Shown: one piece after another, positions 1 through 11,361 of the stretch
Layout: the number at the start of each line of letters is the position of its first letter
Numbering within the stretch: the first letter of the stretch is position 1
DNA from: Chlorocebus sabaeus
Lineage: Eukaryota > Chordata > Mammalia > Primates > Cercopithecidae
Length of the DNA stretch: 64,000 nucleotides
Reading direction: 5' to 3'
NCBI RefSeq assembly: GCF_047675955.1
Contig: NC_132915.1
Span: forward strand, 1,153,001 to 1,217,000
Made by a program: the position numbers and the translations under genes
The notes under the pieces: model-generated
Told to the model about the DNA's origin: nothing
Seen by the model: the letters and a program-made list of their open reading frames with translations, nothing else
The model's database searches: none

Positions 1-279
1 GTTATAAATGGGCACAGATACACGCACTTAGAAAAAGGACTGGAAGGAAATGTGAAAAAATAGTAAACAAGATCATTTCAAGGTGGTGAGATTAAAAGGC
101 AAATTTAATTTTTAAAATTTATGATTTTAGTAAAATTCAAATTATCTGCAATAACCATGCATTGCTTTTATAACTAGAAAAAAGAAATTTTTTTGTGTGC
201 AGCTATTTTTTTAAAATCATTTGCCTTGAATATTGTTTCATTTACTGAAAGTGATGGCAGCTGTTTCTATGCAGTGTGA
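1..279. other. AT-rich unassigned sequence
   Basis: A/T-rich sequence with short A and T runs. I see no recognisable repeat, gene or RNA signature on either strand. Confidence 0.5.
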
Positions 280-425
280 CTGCCCACCAGGCACTTTGCC
301 AGTGTTTCACTTGCTCTGCATGTATTTTTATGCCCGTTTTACGGATGAGGGAACTGATGCCCAGAGAGGCTAAGGGATGGCTCCTCCGGAAAAGTGAGGA
401 TCTGGATCTGGACCTGGTCTGGTGA
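280..425 (-). mobile_element. MIR SINE fragment, antisense
   Basis: The stretch around 334-382 reads as the antisense MIR core: a 'cgttttacggatgaggga' block followed by 'cccagagaggctaagg'. This is the complement of the MIR segment 'cctctctg...cctcatctgtaaaa'. The flanks are too diverged to set exact limits. MIR is a tRNA-derived SINE that predates the mammalian radiation, so this is an inert fossil. Confidence 0.7.
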
Positions 426-820
426 AGGCAAAGACTCGAGTCACAGCCACTTACCCCACTCACTCCCTCTGGGGTGCTCCAGGAGAGTGTCTCGTGAGCG
501 CCTTGGGAACCTGTCGGTTTCATGCTTTTCTCTTTGCCCTTGGCTCGCTCATTGAAAAGCTTCCCATCTATATATTATCTTTCTGAAGTGTTTAGTTTTG
601 TCATTTATGAATATCTGAAGACTTAAGAAACACTGATGAACAGCATCTGTAATAGTAAATGTCAGATTGGAGCATATATTCCCAAGTTTTAATAACAGTT
701 GTATGGGACACTTACTTTCTAAGGAATATGATTTGTTAATGTTTTAACTTTGTGTAATGAATATGTATTATTTTTAGTCCAAAAGGACAATGAAAATATG
801 AGAAAAGGTGGAATTCATTA
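426..820. other. Unassigned single-copy-looking sequence
   Basis: No repeat or gene signature seen. Composition is A/T-rich and both strands carry frequent stops. Confidence 0.4.
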
Positions 821-821
821 A

Positions 822-1029
822 AAGCAAACTTTTTCTGTAAAGAGTCAGGTTGTAAATCGTTTTGGCTTTGCAGGGCATACGGTCTCTGTGGCAATCACTC
901 AACTCTGCAACGAACACAGTCATAGATATTTCATAGAGGAATGGGCAAGGCTGTGTTCCAATAAATCTTTATTTACAAAAACAGGCAATGGGCCAGATTT
1001 GGTCACAGGCTATAGTTTGCCAACTCTTG
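822..1029. mobile_element. hAT-Charlie-type non-autonomous DNA transposon relic
   Basis: The copy begins with 'gcaaactttttctgtaaag' and ends with 'tatagtttgccaactcttg', the decayed inverted ends of a common 'ggcaaact...agtttgcc' MER-type element. The interior carries the familiar 'gctgtgttccaataaa' and 'ctttatttacaaaaacaggc' blocks. I think of MER58-like elements but do not insist on the subfamily. A more diverged copy in the same orientation lies at 4590-4805. It has no coding capacity. Confidence 0.65.
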
Positions 1030-1803
1030 TGTATTAGTTTCCTGTTGCCACTGTGACAAATGACCAGAAATTAGTGGCCTGTAACAACACAGATGTATTC
1101 TCTCATTGGAAGACGGAAGTCTGAAATCACTATCACTGGGGTAAAATCAGGTTTTTAGCAGGCTACACTTCCTCTGGAAGTGCCGGGAGAGAGTCTGTTC
1201 CTTGTTTGCTCCAGGTTCCAAGGCCTGACAGCATTCCTTGGCTTGTGGCTGCATCATCCCAACCTCTGCTTCTTATATCATGGCATCACCTTCTCCTCTT
1301 GTGTAATCAAACCTACCTCTCACAAAGACCCTTGCGACTGCATTTAGTGCCCACCTGGGTAAGCGAGGCTAACCTCCCCATCTCAAGGTGTTTAACTTAA
1401 TCCATTGGCATCGTAAGGTAATGTTTTTGTTTTTGAGACGGAGTCTTGCTCTGTCGCCAGGCTTGAGTACAGTGGCACGATCTCGGCTCACTGTAACCTC
1501 CGCCTCCTGGGTTCAAGCGATCCTCCTGCCTCATCCTCCTGAGTAGCTGGGATTGCAGGTGCATACCACCACACCCAGCTAATTTTTTGTATTTTTAGTA
1601 GAGACGGGGTTTCACCATGTTGACCAGGATCGTCTCGATCTTTTGACCTCATTGATCCACGTGCCTTGGCCTCCCAAAGTGCTGGGATTACAGGCGTGAG
1701 CCACCGTGCCTGGCCGTAAGGTAACGTTTACAGGTTCCCAGGATTACGATGTGGATGTCTTAGGGCGGGAGGCGGAGGGGGCATTTTTCATCCTATTACA
1801 CCC
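1029..1803 (-). mobile_element. MLT1-like (ERVL-MaLR) LTR, antisense, split by an Alu
   Basis: The left part begins 'tgtattagtttcctgttgcc', the complement of the MaLR LTR 3' end. It continues with 'aattagtggcctgtaacaac', diagnostic of antisense MLT1-type LTRs. The Alu at 1424-1714 interrupts it. The right part (about 1723-1803) continues with 'acaggttcccaggattac', typical of the opposite LTR end. A nine-base target duplication, cgtaaggta (1412-1420 and 1715-1723), shows that the Alu landed in an existing LTR. Confidence 0.7.
1424..1714 (-). mobile_element. Full-length AluS-like, antisense
   Basis: Starts with a T-rich tail complement and 'gagacggagtcttgctctg', and ends 'gtgagccaccgtgcctggcc'. 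Both monomers are present, so it is a complete dimeric Alu. It is flanked by the near-perfect duplication cgtaaggtaa(t/c)g. The sequence is moderately diverged and S-like. It is inserted in the antisense LTR at 1029-1803. Confidence 0.93.
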
Positions 1804-1854
1804 TGGCATGAAGTAACAAAAAGGTAGGGGTCGGGGGGATTGCTGTAAAAAGAA

Positions 1855-2030
1855 CATTGATTTAGGAGCAAGTTCGCCGGAGCCAGAGGCCCAGCTCCAG
1901 TCACTGTATGCACAGTCTTGGCAGGGTCATTGGACCTCCCTAGCTTTTAGCTTTTCTCATTTGTGATGTGTGGGAATTAGACTATATGACCCCCTGAGAC
2001 GCTTTAGCTCTGTCATCTTTAAAATTTTTT
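1855..2030 (+). mobile_element. MIR SINE, sense
   Basis: The order of blocks is that of a sense MIR: 'ggagccagaggcccagctcc', then 'cttggcagggtcattggacc', then 'cttttctcatttgtgatgtg', then a 'gggaattagactatatgacc' tail. The tRNA-like 5' end is weak. It has no function visible in the sequence. Confidence 0.75.
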
Positions 2031-2610
2031 GATTTTTGAGAAGGAGTATTTTCAACAGCTGCCTCTGTAATAGTGACCTTTGTTATAAGCGATGTAGCTT
2101 AAATCTATTCTGAGCAGCTTTGTGCTAAGTTGTATCAGGGAAGATTCAATATCTATAGGCAAAATAAAGGAAGAAATAAATTTTAACTATTCCCAAGTTA
2201 GCATAAGCATGGGGAAATTACAGGCCAATCCTGTCATTCAGAATGAAACTAAAATTTTTATGCCATTCTGTATAGAAAAGCATTTGAGAAGTCCACAAAA
2301 GTACTTTCACTATCTAAGAATAAAGAATAATGAACTCAGAATGAGAGAGGAAGGATTCAGTTATCACATGGAGCTAGATTAAGAGATTTTCCAGTATGGC
2401 ATGCCCTCAGGGCTTGTGCGGTTCTTAAAAATGAGCCGTAATTCTGTCTGTGAGTTTCCTAGCAGCAAAAGCAAAGATAGAAAGATGATTGTGTAAGAAT
2501 AACACTGTTAATAGAATGTTTTAAAAGTTGCTAGGAATTCCTACAGCGTGAAGTGACATTTTCCGTGGATCTTCCTAAACAGGGACACTCAGGGTTATTC
2601 TCACAATATC
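2031..2610. other. Unassigned sequence with an 86-codon chance frame
   Basis: No repeat signature recognised. An open frame at 2122-2382 (+) has no domain-like composition, no Kozak-like start context of note and no splice-site context I would trust. I treat it as chance. Confidence 0.4.
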
Positions 2611-2613
2611 AGT

Positions 2614-2900
2614 TTATTCATTCATGCACTTGACAGATATTCATTGATTGCCTCCTACATATTTGACACTGTCGTAGTGACTAGAAAGATATGTCATGAA
2701 CCAGATAGAAATAACTCTGCTTTCTTGGAGCTCACGGCCTGGCAGGATGTGCAATTATTGACAAGTCCAAGGAGTGCTATGGGTGAAGAAGAACAGAGGC
2801 ACAGACATGTATAGCAGAGGGACTTCATCTATGGGCTGGTCAGGGAAGGTCTCTCTCAAGAGGTGACATCCAAAGTCATTTCTCCATGGCATGACAGTAA
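2614..2900 (-). mobile_element. L2 LINE 3' region, antisense
   Basis: Begins with 'ttcattcatgcacttgacag' and goes through 'gatattcattgattgcctcc' and 'cttggagctcacggcctgg'. It reaches 'gggctggtcagggaaggtct' and 'gaggtgacatccaaag'. This order is the complement of the L2 3' end with its C-terminal coding remnant. Strong divergence fits the age of L2. Confidence 0.7.
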
Positions 2901-3094
2901 CTCATCAGGCAAAGAGTAGAGGAGGAAGTTGCCAGGCAAGGCAGAGAGAAGACCAATGGAGACACCTATAGTTGTCCATGTCATTGTCTGGTATAGTTGG
3001 AGTGAAGAGAGAACAGAGCATGTGCTGTGTCAGATGGTGAGCACCACGGTAAGGGTTCTGGGCTGTATCCAATGTAAATTGTATTATTAATAGT

Positions 3095-3425
3095 TAGAAC
3101 ACTTGGCTGCTGTGATAAACCTCGGGGTTTCAGTAGCTCTGTGCACAGTGTAACTTACTCTGGACTCCCCTGTTAGCCTAACAGGATGTTTCTGATGTCT
3201 GGGCAGCTTTCACCGTGGTGATTCTGTCGTGAGTCTCCTACATCCTCTACAGCCACCCTGTGACCATGGAGGGGAGAGAGAAGGTGGGGAAGAAGCAGGT
3301 CTTAATCATCTTGACCTCCAAAATGACCCACTGTTTCCACATAACTCACAGGTAAGTAGTCACAAGCCACCACCTAAACACAAGTTGGGTTGGAAATGCA
3401 GTCCCTGGCTGGGCAACCACTTCAC
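3095..3425 (-). mobile_element. Probable diverged MLT1-like LTR, antisense
   Basis: Weak but ordered similarity to the antisense MaLR class: 'cttggctgctgtgataaacc' with 'gggtttcagtagctctgtg' at the left, and 'ataactcacaggtaag' with 'aacacaagttgggttggaaa' at the right. The same class is clearer at 46405-46990. A random open frame at 3229-3531 falls partly inside it. Confidence 0.4.
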
Positions 3426-4097
3426 AGCAATAGCTCCATTCTGGAAACGGGCTGTGGAGTTTAGTGCACGATTAGCTAGCGTTCATGCTGCAGGAGGCCG
3501 CTGGAGAGTCATGAGCAAGAGAGAGGTATAATCAAATTTGAATGTTAAAAAGGCCATCCTGGCTGCAGAATGGAGAAGGTATTGGAGGGTGCAAGACTGG
3601 ATGCAGAACAATCAGTTATCATAATGGGCAATAAACACGACACAGTTGCAACCACCACGGAAGAGTTCTGTAGGGCATCTCTCAGTGTCAGCCGAGGACG
3701 TGGTGCCAGTTCACACTTCCGTGAGAAGTGTGATGTCAGTTATCAATATGATGTCAGTCAGTGATCTCGTCAACCGTGACAACCAAGGAACTTTTTCCCT
3801 TTTATAACTAGAAGTCAGCAGCCCATTGACAGATGCCAATCTCACTATATTCATTCGTTTTAAAAAAGTGTTTGAAAATACCACATTTTAAAAGTGGTTG
3901 ATTAGAGTATCCCGTGGAGCTATTCTGCACATTTCTACTGCTAGATCACACCGTGGACTCTCAATGCTCTCTTTACTACTGGAAGCTTTAAATCTAGTCA
4001 GATTAGAGAGTCAATTCTAAAAACCCCAGGACCAATTCAGAAAATTCATCCCTAACATTCTATTCTGTTCTCTAGAACTACTCTTGATATCAACATC
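3426..4097. other. Unassigned sequence
   Basis: No gene or repeat recognised. A short local direct repeat, 'gatgtcagt' with 'tatcaatatgatgtcagtca', lies around 3732-3761. Confidence 0.4.
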
Positions 4098-4541
4098 TGT
4101 GTTAGTCAGGGTTCTGCAGAGAAACAGAACTGATCTCACACGATTGTGAAGGCCGAGAAGTCCTGAGATCTGTAGTCGGTAAACTGGAGACCCAGGAGAA
4201 CCAATGGTGTGCTTCCAGTCCAAGTCCAAGGGCCTGAGAAGCAGGAGAGTCCATGGTGTACATTCCAGCTTGAGTCTAAGTCCAAATGCAGAAGGCCTAT
4301 TCTCAAAGACGGTCAGACAGAGTGAATTCTCCCTTACTCAGCATTTTGTTGTATTTGAGTCTTGAACATGTTGGATGAGATCCACCCACATTTGGGAGAA
4401 CTATCTGCTTTCTCAGTCTACCAATTCAGATGTCAATCTCATTCAGAAACACCCTCACAAACACACCCAGAATGATGTGAAACCAAATATCTGGGCACCC
4501 TGTGGCCCAGTCAAGTTGACACACAAAAATTAATCTTCATA
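4098..4541 (-). mobile_element. Solo MLT2-type (ERVL) LTR, antisense
   Basis: The 444-bp copy begins 'tgtgttagtcagggttctgc' followed by 'agagaaacagaactga'. It carries paired blocks 'ggcctgagaagcaggagag' and 'aaactggagacccagg', and ends 'cccagtcaagttgacacac' plus 'aaaaattaatcttcata'. This is the complement of an MLT2 LTR, including its 'gtgtcaacttgactggg' 5' end. No internal ERVL sequence flanks it, so it is a solo LTR. MLT2B is the likely group. Confidence 0.85.
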
Positions 4542-4589
4542 ATAGGTGGGCTCCCTGAAGTTATTCTGTGGCCAAATTTCAAGAACACT

Positions 4590-4805
4590 GCATACTATAG
4601 CCCAGAGGCTGGCAAATGTCTCCAATCAAGGGTGAGATAAAAGTAAATATTTTAGGCTTTGAGGGTCATACAGTCCCGGTGGTAGCTATTCAGGTCTGTC
4701 CTTAAAGCCAGAGTTAATATGTAAATGAATAGGTGTGGCTGTGTTCCAATAGAAACAGGCATTGAGTCATACTTGGCCTGAGGACTGAGGATTGTAGACT
4801 GGACC
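4590..4805. mobile_element. Second diverged copy of the hAT-type relic
   Basis: Shares the ordered blocks 'aagtaaatattttaggcttt', 'gggtcatacagtccc' and 'ggctgtgttccaatag' with the better copy at 822-1029, in the same orientation. Ends are eroded ('ggctggcaaatgtctcc' at left). It is non-coding. Confidence 0.6.
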
Positions 4806-7299
4806 TCTGCTGCACCCACTTCTTTGAGCTCTTTTCACATTAGCATATTTAAACTCCAAGGCTTTGAGAATTCCCACAGAAATGAAGTCTGATAGCCAAG
4901 TTTGACCCACGGTTTCTCAATCTATTTGACTGTGGAAAACTTTCTTCATGCTATACTATTAACCTCTAATGGAACAGCATTCAATGAATTATCCATTTAA
5001 GAAATGGTGGTTTAGCACGAAAGTTTTATTTAAAAGATCTCTGCTGAGAGGATTAAGAAAAATAATATAAAGTTCTTTTAGTTTTCTTGAGTTACTGAAA
5101 TTTGAAGGGCACTAAATTTGAAAGATTTAGGAATACGTTTGCCTTTGAAAATGGATGTAATTTCCTACTATGTACAGTTGTGCAGTGAGCAATGCATTCC
5201 CTACTGGAATAATTTGGAAATGATTTACCAAATTTACAAAATAGTTTTAAATTTCTAGTCTTGGCTCTGGCTATGATTAGAAAAAAAAATTGGCACTAAG
5301 AATAGCAATAAAAAACTAACTGTTAAGGGACTTTTTTTCCATTTCTATGGTGTTCCTTGGTCCCTTGATTCAACTTGAGGTAATTTTGGATTCTGATATT
5401 CTGCCCAGCTTCAGCAATTGTAGTAAATTGTAATTTATATTTTCATTTACATCATTTAAAAAATGTTGAATGAGGCAACGTCCGGCTCTGAGGCCTATGA
5501 CACATCACTAATGAGCCGAATCCACTCATTTTGATTCAGTCGTCCATCAACCCACTGACCTCTATCCCCAAATATCCCCAAATATCCCCATCTTGCCAAT
5601 ATTTTATTGTGCTTTTGTCAAATGTCTCTCTGATATCAACATTTTCTGCGTCAATCACATTTCCCTGAGCTACTACTCTAACAGTTTTAAAAAAGAAACG
5701 CTGTTCACCCTCAACCCTCAATGACTTGCTTTCAGGGAGCCTATCGAAGCTTCTACACTCACCCAGGTCTTTAAATGATCTATTCTTGCGACTCGCCTGA
5801 GACTGAGGATTGCATGGTTTTCAGAATCTTCCTTTTTCCTCTTTCAGGAAACTGAAATGCCATGTGCCCGCCTCTGGTCTTTGGTCATTCTTCTGGCCCC
5901 AGTCGTCCTCCGCGGTTGCTGGTAAAGGTTGCTTCTGCCTGTGGCCTGGGTATTACTTGTCCAGGTCAGGAGATGAGTGTTCAATAGGAACACTCACTGC
6001 TTTCTTACACTCTGTCTACATTGGGGTCCACTCCCTCATACTAATATTTATGTTACTTTTTTTGGCCTAAATATCACTGTATTTGAAAAATAAGATGCAA
6101 GCTCCCTGCTTGCTTTTTGCTGTCTGTCAACTTGTAGGTTTTGACTACAGGTCTCTTCTTTCCCAATGTGTTTTCCCTGGGAAGCTGGTATGATCCACTA
6201 TATAGCTTGAAGGTGCAAAAATGGTCATGGCTATTTTAAAGGGTCAAATATTAAAATATAATATTAAATTACAAATATTAATTGTGAATGCCAATTATGA
6301 ATATTACCTTAGCAGGGTATCCAGTTCCTCTGAAACATCTGCCCTCCCTGCCTCTCCCAGCGTCAGGTTTTTGACATTCCCAGAGGAAGGTACACGGTCC
6401 AAGTGCTGTTCTCATTTGGTGTAGACAGTGTCAGAGAATGTGGTTAACCCACTTGCGCCATTTATCCCAGCACCAGTTTATTGCCCTGTGCACTACTGTA
6501 ATGGGGCTGTGGCCAGTCCATGCCTTTGCTAGTTCCTGGTGCATTGTGCTCCACTGTTGGCCTTCCAAGGCTAGAGCCCTTGGGTTCACACTCTCAAGCC
6601 ATGCGCTGTCCCAAAGTAGCCTGTGAACACCCGGGTAGCTGGGTTAGAAGGGCCATCTAAGCTCAGCCACCCTTTGGGCCAGAAAGAGTCCTCCCCTCAA
6701 GATCCTGCAGACCCTGGTGTGAGACAAGGTTGCCAGCCACATTTCCCCTTCCCTGTAGTCAGTTCTCCTCTGTGGGCCTTGGTGCTTTTCCTGACAGCAG
6801 ACATCAGCCAGAGCACGCTGGGCCCAGTAAAGTGGTCCCACAATGCTGAAACGCTAAAGGGAAGAGCGGAGTCCCCATTTCATTCCAAACAGCAGGGTCC
6901 TTGGTCTCTAGTACAGGTTTACTAACCTTCCCACCCTCGCAAGCCACAGGGGCAAAGGCAGCCTCTGCCAGGCCTCCCTCTCCCTTCCAGGGTAAAGGGC
7001 ACGTGGGCTTCTTAAATTTGCATGACCAAGTGACCTTGCCCTGCTCTAAGAAGTCTTCCTGTCTCAACCCAAAAGGCAACTTTAAAAAATACAACTTCTG
7101 TAGCCAAATTTCTGTCTCTCTAGCACCTGCTATTTGAGTATAATGCAAGGCAGTCATTTCCATTGTCCTCAGAGTGTTTTTGCAAGCTTAGCGCCTTTGA
7201 AAGTTTGCCCTTCTTCCTTCTCTTCTAGAGGTCAATGTTAGTTTTATTAGAGTGGTTTCCCGACTATTTAACGGGCTAGCAGGAGAAGAAGGAGCGGGA
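4806..7299. other. Long repeat-poor unassigned stretch
   Basis: 2.5 kb without a recognised gene or dated repeat. Around 4905-4960 a 'ggtttctcaatctatttgac' and 'tttcttcatg' block loosely resembles the end of another hAT element, too weak to call. A three-unit decamer (aatatcccca and variant) lies at 5563-5590. Open frames at 6623-6925, 6804-7163 and 6901-7137 overlap on opposite strands in a GC-richer patch. None looks like a protein family I know. Confidence 0.4.
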
Positions 7300-7509
7300 C
7301 TCTGTTAGTTTGGGTAGGCGAGGTTGCAGTAAAAAGACACCCAAACATGTCATGGTAACAATGAGGAAGTTGATTTGTCACGCTCAGGACGGTGCTGGGC
7401 TGGTCAGTAGGTCAGTGAGACAGCGCTCCTCCACGTGGCCATTCTGGGTCCAGGCTTTTGGAGACTCAGCCATCTTTTACATGTGGCATGTCAAGAATCT
7501 ATCTTCCAC

Positions 7510-7720
7510 CTTTCTGTTTTTAAATTATTATTATTATAACTTTCATTTTGAAATGAAATACAAGAGATTTCCCACACTTCTCCAAATGATAGTATCTTAC
7601 ATAACCATAGAATGTGTTTGAAAACCTGGGCACTACCATTGATCCAATACTCTTAACTCAGGTATGGACTTTGTTTGCTCCTCACCTGATTTGACACACA
7701 GTTTTTAAAAAAATATGCCT
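7510..7720 (-). mobile_element. Possible L1M 3'-UTR fragment, antisense
   Basis: 'aactttcattttgaaatgaa' and 'tatcttacataaccatagaa', followed by 'gatccaatactcttaactca', follow the order of an old L1M 3' untranslated region read antisense. Highly diverged. The preceding 7300-7500 block may be an antisense MaLR LTR, but I cannot secure it. Confidence 0.35.
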
Positions 7721-9289
7721 TACTGTTAACTAAAGAAGACTTTCACTTTTTACGTGCATGTGTGTCCCAGGCACTGCACTAGACCCTAGGAGTAGATTTC
7801 TGTCTAGAGAACTGAGTGGCCTCCATCACTAGCAAGTTATTCTTCCATCTGGCTGCCAGCTAATCAATGATCTAACTTCTATTCCCCACTCTCTATTTCC
7901 CATCCATGTATGCCCTAGTGGTATTCAATCCTTAACCCACACGTATCCAGAGGAGATGATTTTCTAGATGTCCAGTCACTACTTAGTTTAAAGCCAACAG
8001 CATCTGATACGGAGCATATACTTTTTCCTCCCACCAAAAGTCCGATACCAATTAGATGGGACATTAACAAGTCTGTGCTCTTCAAAAGGTACCGTCAGTT
8101 TATTCTTCTCCTTCCTCTTGTCCAATGGCCTGATAATCCTTTGAATGAGATCGGCTTCTGTTTGACTTCTGGTGGATAATGGCAGCATTTTATCAGATCT
8201 TAGTTTTCATTTTCAGCATAATACCATTGTTTGGAGAGAACACTTCCATCTGTATTTCCAGCTCTATGGTACCTCCTCGCCATTGCAAATACTTTTCTGA
8301 AATTGCACAGGAGAGTTTAAACAATTGTGAAATTCCTAAAACTGCCTGCTTCATTGCCAAGAAGTCTTCTTCTGGCCGGCATCCAAAGTGGTGGCCACAG
8401 CTACCTTTCTGGAGCCCGATTTCCGACATGGCACCCTCTCATTCTTCTTAATAAATGGTTTGAACATCTAAAGTAGCCACAAGGATTCCTGGCATTTGTC
8501 AGAGGCGGAAATCCGCATGGCAGACTGAGAGGGAGAGTCATAAAATCTTTGTTTTAGTTTGGACTCATTTAAAAATTGGAATGAAATTAAAAATTTTTTT
8601 TTTCTTATGTGGTCACGGAGGTTTCCTCTTAGGAGGTGGGAGTTCTACCAGGAAATGACGTGTAAGGAAAATGACTATGGAGTCTGTTCAGTGTTTTGTT
8701 TTGTGGGTCCATGGGAGCAGGAGTTGTCTTGCTTTCTGCTGAGTCCTGTGTGTCCCCTTCTTGCAGTCAGAGCCCCACAGTTGATGTGTGCTCTTACCGG
8801 TAAGTCTCACAATTTTTATTTCACACCATGGTCTGCAAACATGCCTTCAAAACGTGCCTTTCTTTGTGTGCAAACATTCACACCCACATTCTTATGTTTG
8901 CGGATTCTCTGTCTTCCAGAAGCACTAGTGTCTGTCCAAACCTTTCAGACTAGAAGGGTGTAACTTTTGGTTTGTGGTTTCATCTCTCTGTGTCTCTCCT
9001 TTCAATAACACACAGATGTTCAGAAAGCTCTGCTGAAAAGGGAAGAAAGTGTCTCTGATTCCTGCTCCCCAAGCCGCTCTATTTTAGACACTTTCAAAGC
9101 CACGAGAATGGAAGGTGTCTGGCTGTTCCTTCGCTGCTGGACAATACTATTCGATTGATTAGAGACTTGGGCAGCATTTAAACTAGAAAACATGTTATCA
9201 GAAACTGTTTCAAGCATTGGATGAAGTCTGACTCTGAAAGTTAAATGGGAGGTGATTCTTGTAAAGAAATAAGTTTAGTTCTTGGAGCT
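7721..9289. other. Repeat-poor unassigned stretch
   Basis: No repeat or gene assigned. A 90-codon frame at 8179-8451 (+) and a 134-codon frame at 8559-8963 (+) are the longest. Both are Ser/Phe/Cys-rich, as expected for chance translation, and show no motif. They have no conserved-looking splice boundaries that I can support. Confidence 0.4.
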
Positions 9290-9800
9290 TGAATCCATCC
9301 AAATTCTTTCATCTACCCAGCACTTCCTGAGCGTCTCCACCTTGGGCCGGGCACTGTGTTTGATTCCGGGGACACAGTCCTGGCAGCCAGTCCTCATAAA
9401 GCTCCGGGTCCGGGGTGATAGGCAAAGCAATTGCCTAATACTGTGTGATGAGGTCCACAAACAGGAGGGCACCACAGGCTGGTGGGGGTAGATGCGGCCC
9501 ATGGAGGGGTTGGGGTACGCCCAGGTTGGGGCGGAAATGGACAAGAGGTGTTGGAAGCTGTTTTCAAGATGAAATAAGGCATGGCCTGAATCTTGAAGGT
9601 GAGCCTTGTGGGCACACATCAGGATGGGTATTTAGACATGGGGAAAGCATCCATGAAGCTCGTGGGTGTGTGGGGGGGAGCCGGCCTGTGGTGTGGTGAA
9701 GCTGAAGCGAGAAGAGGCTGAAAGCGAGGAGGGGCTTCCTCATGAAGAGCCAGTCGAAGGAGTTTGGACATTTGTTTTCTGTAGGTAATGTAGAGCTACT
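9290..9800 (-). mobile_element. L2 LINE 3' region, antisense
   Basis: Blocks run 'cttcctgagcgtctccacct', 'gggccgggcactgtgtttga', 'tggcagccagtcctcataaa', then 'aaataaggcatggcctgaat' and finally 'gaaggagtttggac'. This is the complement of L2's C-terminal coding region and 3' end. Two opposing open frames around 9275-9699 are by-products. Confidence 0.65.
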
Positions 9801-10735
9801 AAAAATATTTAAGCATGCTTATGTAAATTTGATGGTAAAAATAATAAAAAAAAAACCATAAAAATGTTTAAGCACACGCATGATGTAGATTAGTTTGTGT
9901 TTTCGTTGCACAAAACACAGATAGTCTGTATGATACAAAAATAAGAAGTCAGTTAAGTCAACCTGGTCCTATCACTGAAAAATTATTGTCAAAGCAGCTT
10001 GACGCCTTAATTGGTTAATTCTTTCAAAGGAAGGGTACAAGTAAAGATGTGTTTCCAGCAAAAAGATTTCTTTTATTTTCCCTGGTGCAATAGTGAAACT
10101 CAGTCCACTAGCTCTCCAATAGCCACTGTCCCTTCGTCTACAATGTCAATCAGTAAATTTTGCACCTTGTCCAACATGTATTGATTGATTTCCAGGAACA
10201 GCCTCAACTTCCAGTTTGCTCCAGATTTGAAGCTGGATCCATTCCTGTATCTTCCGGGTCTGTCTACGATGTATTTATCTTCTTGGTGTTATGGCCGTTA
10301 TTGCATAAATTGCTAATTATGTTATTGGCTCATATTCAGAGAAGAAAGAAATACAGAATGAAATTGAGTGAAATTCAAAATACTCATACTAACTGTAGAT
10401 GTCTGTTTTGCGGAACATTAAAATTCTTGGGGGAAAAAAACAGTATTTCATGGGATTAAACACAAAAATCAGATTTAACAGCTTGAGTGGTATGCTAAGA
10501 GACCCATAGAAGGCAACAACTTTGATGACTCCTTTCAGAGTACACTTTAGATAAAATGGGAGAAGACATTTTTCTTTGTTCTACCTTTTCTTTTATGGAG
10601 GAAATACAAAATTCCTGCTTGTCCTGGACAGTCCTGGTTTAAGCCTTTTTCTGGGGTTCTATATAGTCTAATATTGGTCCCAGGTCTTCCATTCCTTAAT
10701 GAGGAAATATTATTAACGGTCCCATTAAAATAAGT
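9801..10735. other. AT-rich unassigned sequence
   Basis: No gene or repeat assigned. An A-run (about 9846-9855) and a 99-codon frame at 10160-10459 (+) lack supporting features. Confidence 0.4.
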
Positions 10736-10740
10736 CAGGG

Positions 10741-11345
10741 TAGGTTTTTTTCCTTCAACTTTATTTTAGAGTCAGGGGTACATGTGCAGGTTTGTTACTT
10801 GAGTCAACTGCATGATGCTGAGGTTTGGAGTATGAATGAATCTGTCACTCAGGTAATGAGCGCGGTACCCAATAGGTAGTGTTTAACCTCCGCCTCCTCT
10901 CTACCTCTCCCCTCTTGTATTTCACAGTGCACTGTTCCCATCTTTATGTCCATGTATACCCAATGTTTAACTCCCACTTATAAGTGAGAACACATAGTTT
11001 TTGTTTTCTGTTTCTGCATTAGTTTGCTTAGGAGCATGGCCTCCAGCTACATCCATGTTGCTGCAAAAGACATGATTTAATGTTTTTTATGACTGCATAG
11101 TATCCCAAGGGGTTTGTGTAGCACACTTTCTTTTTCCAAATCCACCAGTGATGGGCACCTGGGTTGATTCCATGTCTTCACTATTGTGAATGGTGCTGCA
11201 ATGGACACACAGGTACATGTGTCTTTTTGGTGGAATGACTTCCCTTTGGGTACATACCCCATAGTGGGATTGCTGGGTGGAATAGTAGCTCTGTTTTAAG
11301 TTCTTTGAGAAATCTTCAAACTGCTCTCCACAGTGGCTCAACTAA
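10741..11345 (-). mobile_element. 5'-truncated L1 3' end, antisense (L1PB/L1MA-like)
   Basis: A T-run and 'caactttattttagagtcag' (complement of the L1 tail) are followed by 'gggtacatgtgcaggtttgt'. Then come 'cccacttataagtgagaaca', 'ctacatccatgttgctgcaa' and 'ttgtgaatggtgctgcaatg'. This is the last ~600 bp of L1 (end of ORF2 plus 3' UTR). The 5' truncation point is at about 11345, immediately next to the 5' end of the PSMA7 pseudogene on the other strand. A nine-base match, ggtaggttt, occurs at 10739-10747 and 11360-11368 and may be the L1 target duplication. Confidence 0.88.
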
Positions 11346-11361
11346 CACACATTGGCTGAGG

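Noticed and set aside
280..425. tRNA-like gene within MIR sequences
   Set aside because: MIRs are tRNA-derived, but the A and B box regions here and in the other copies are eroded or absent. There is no complete cloverleaf.
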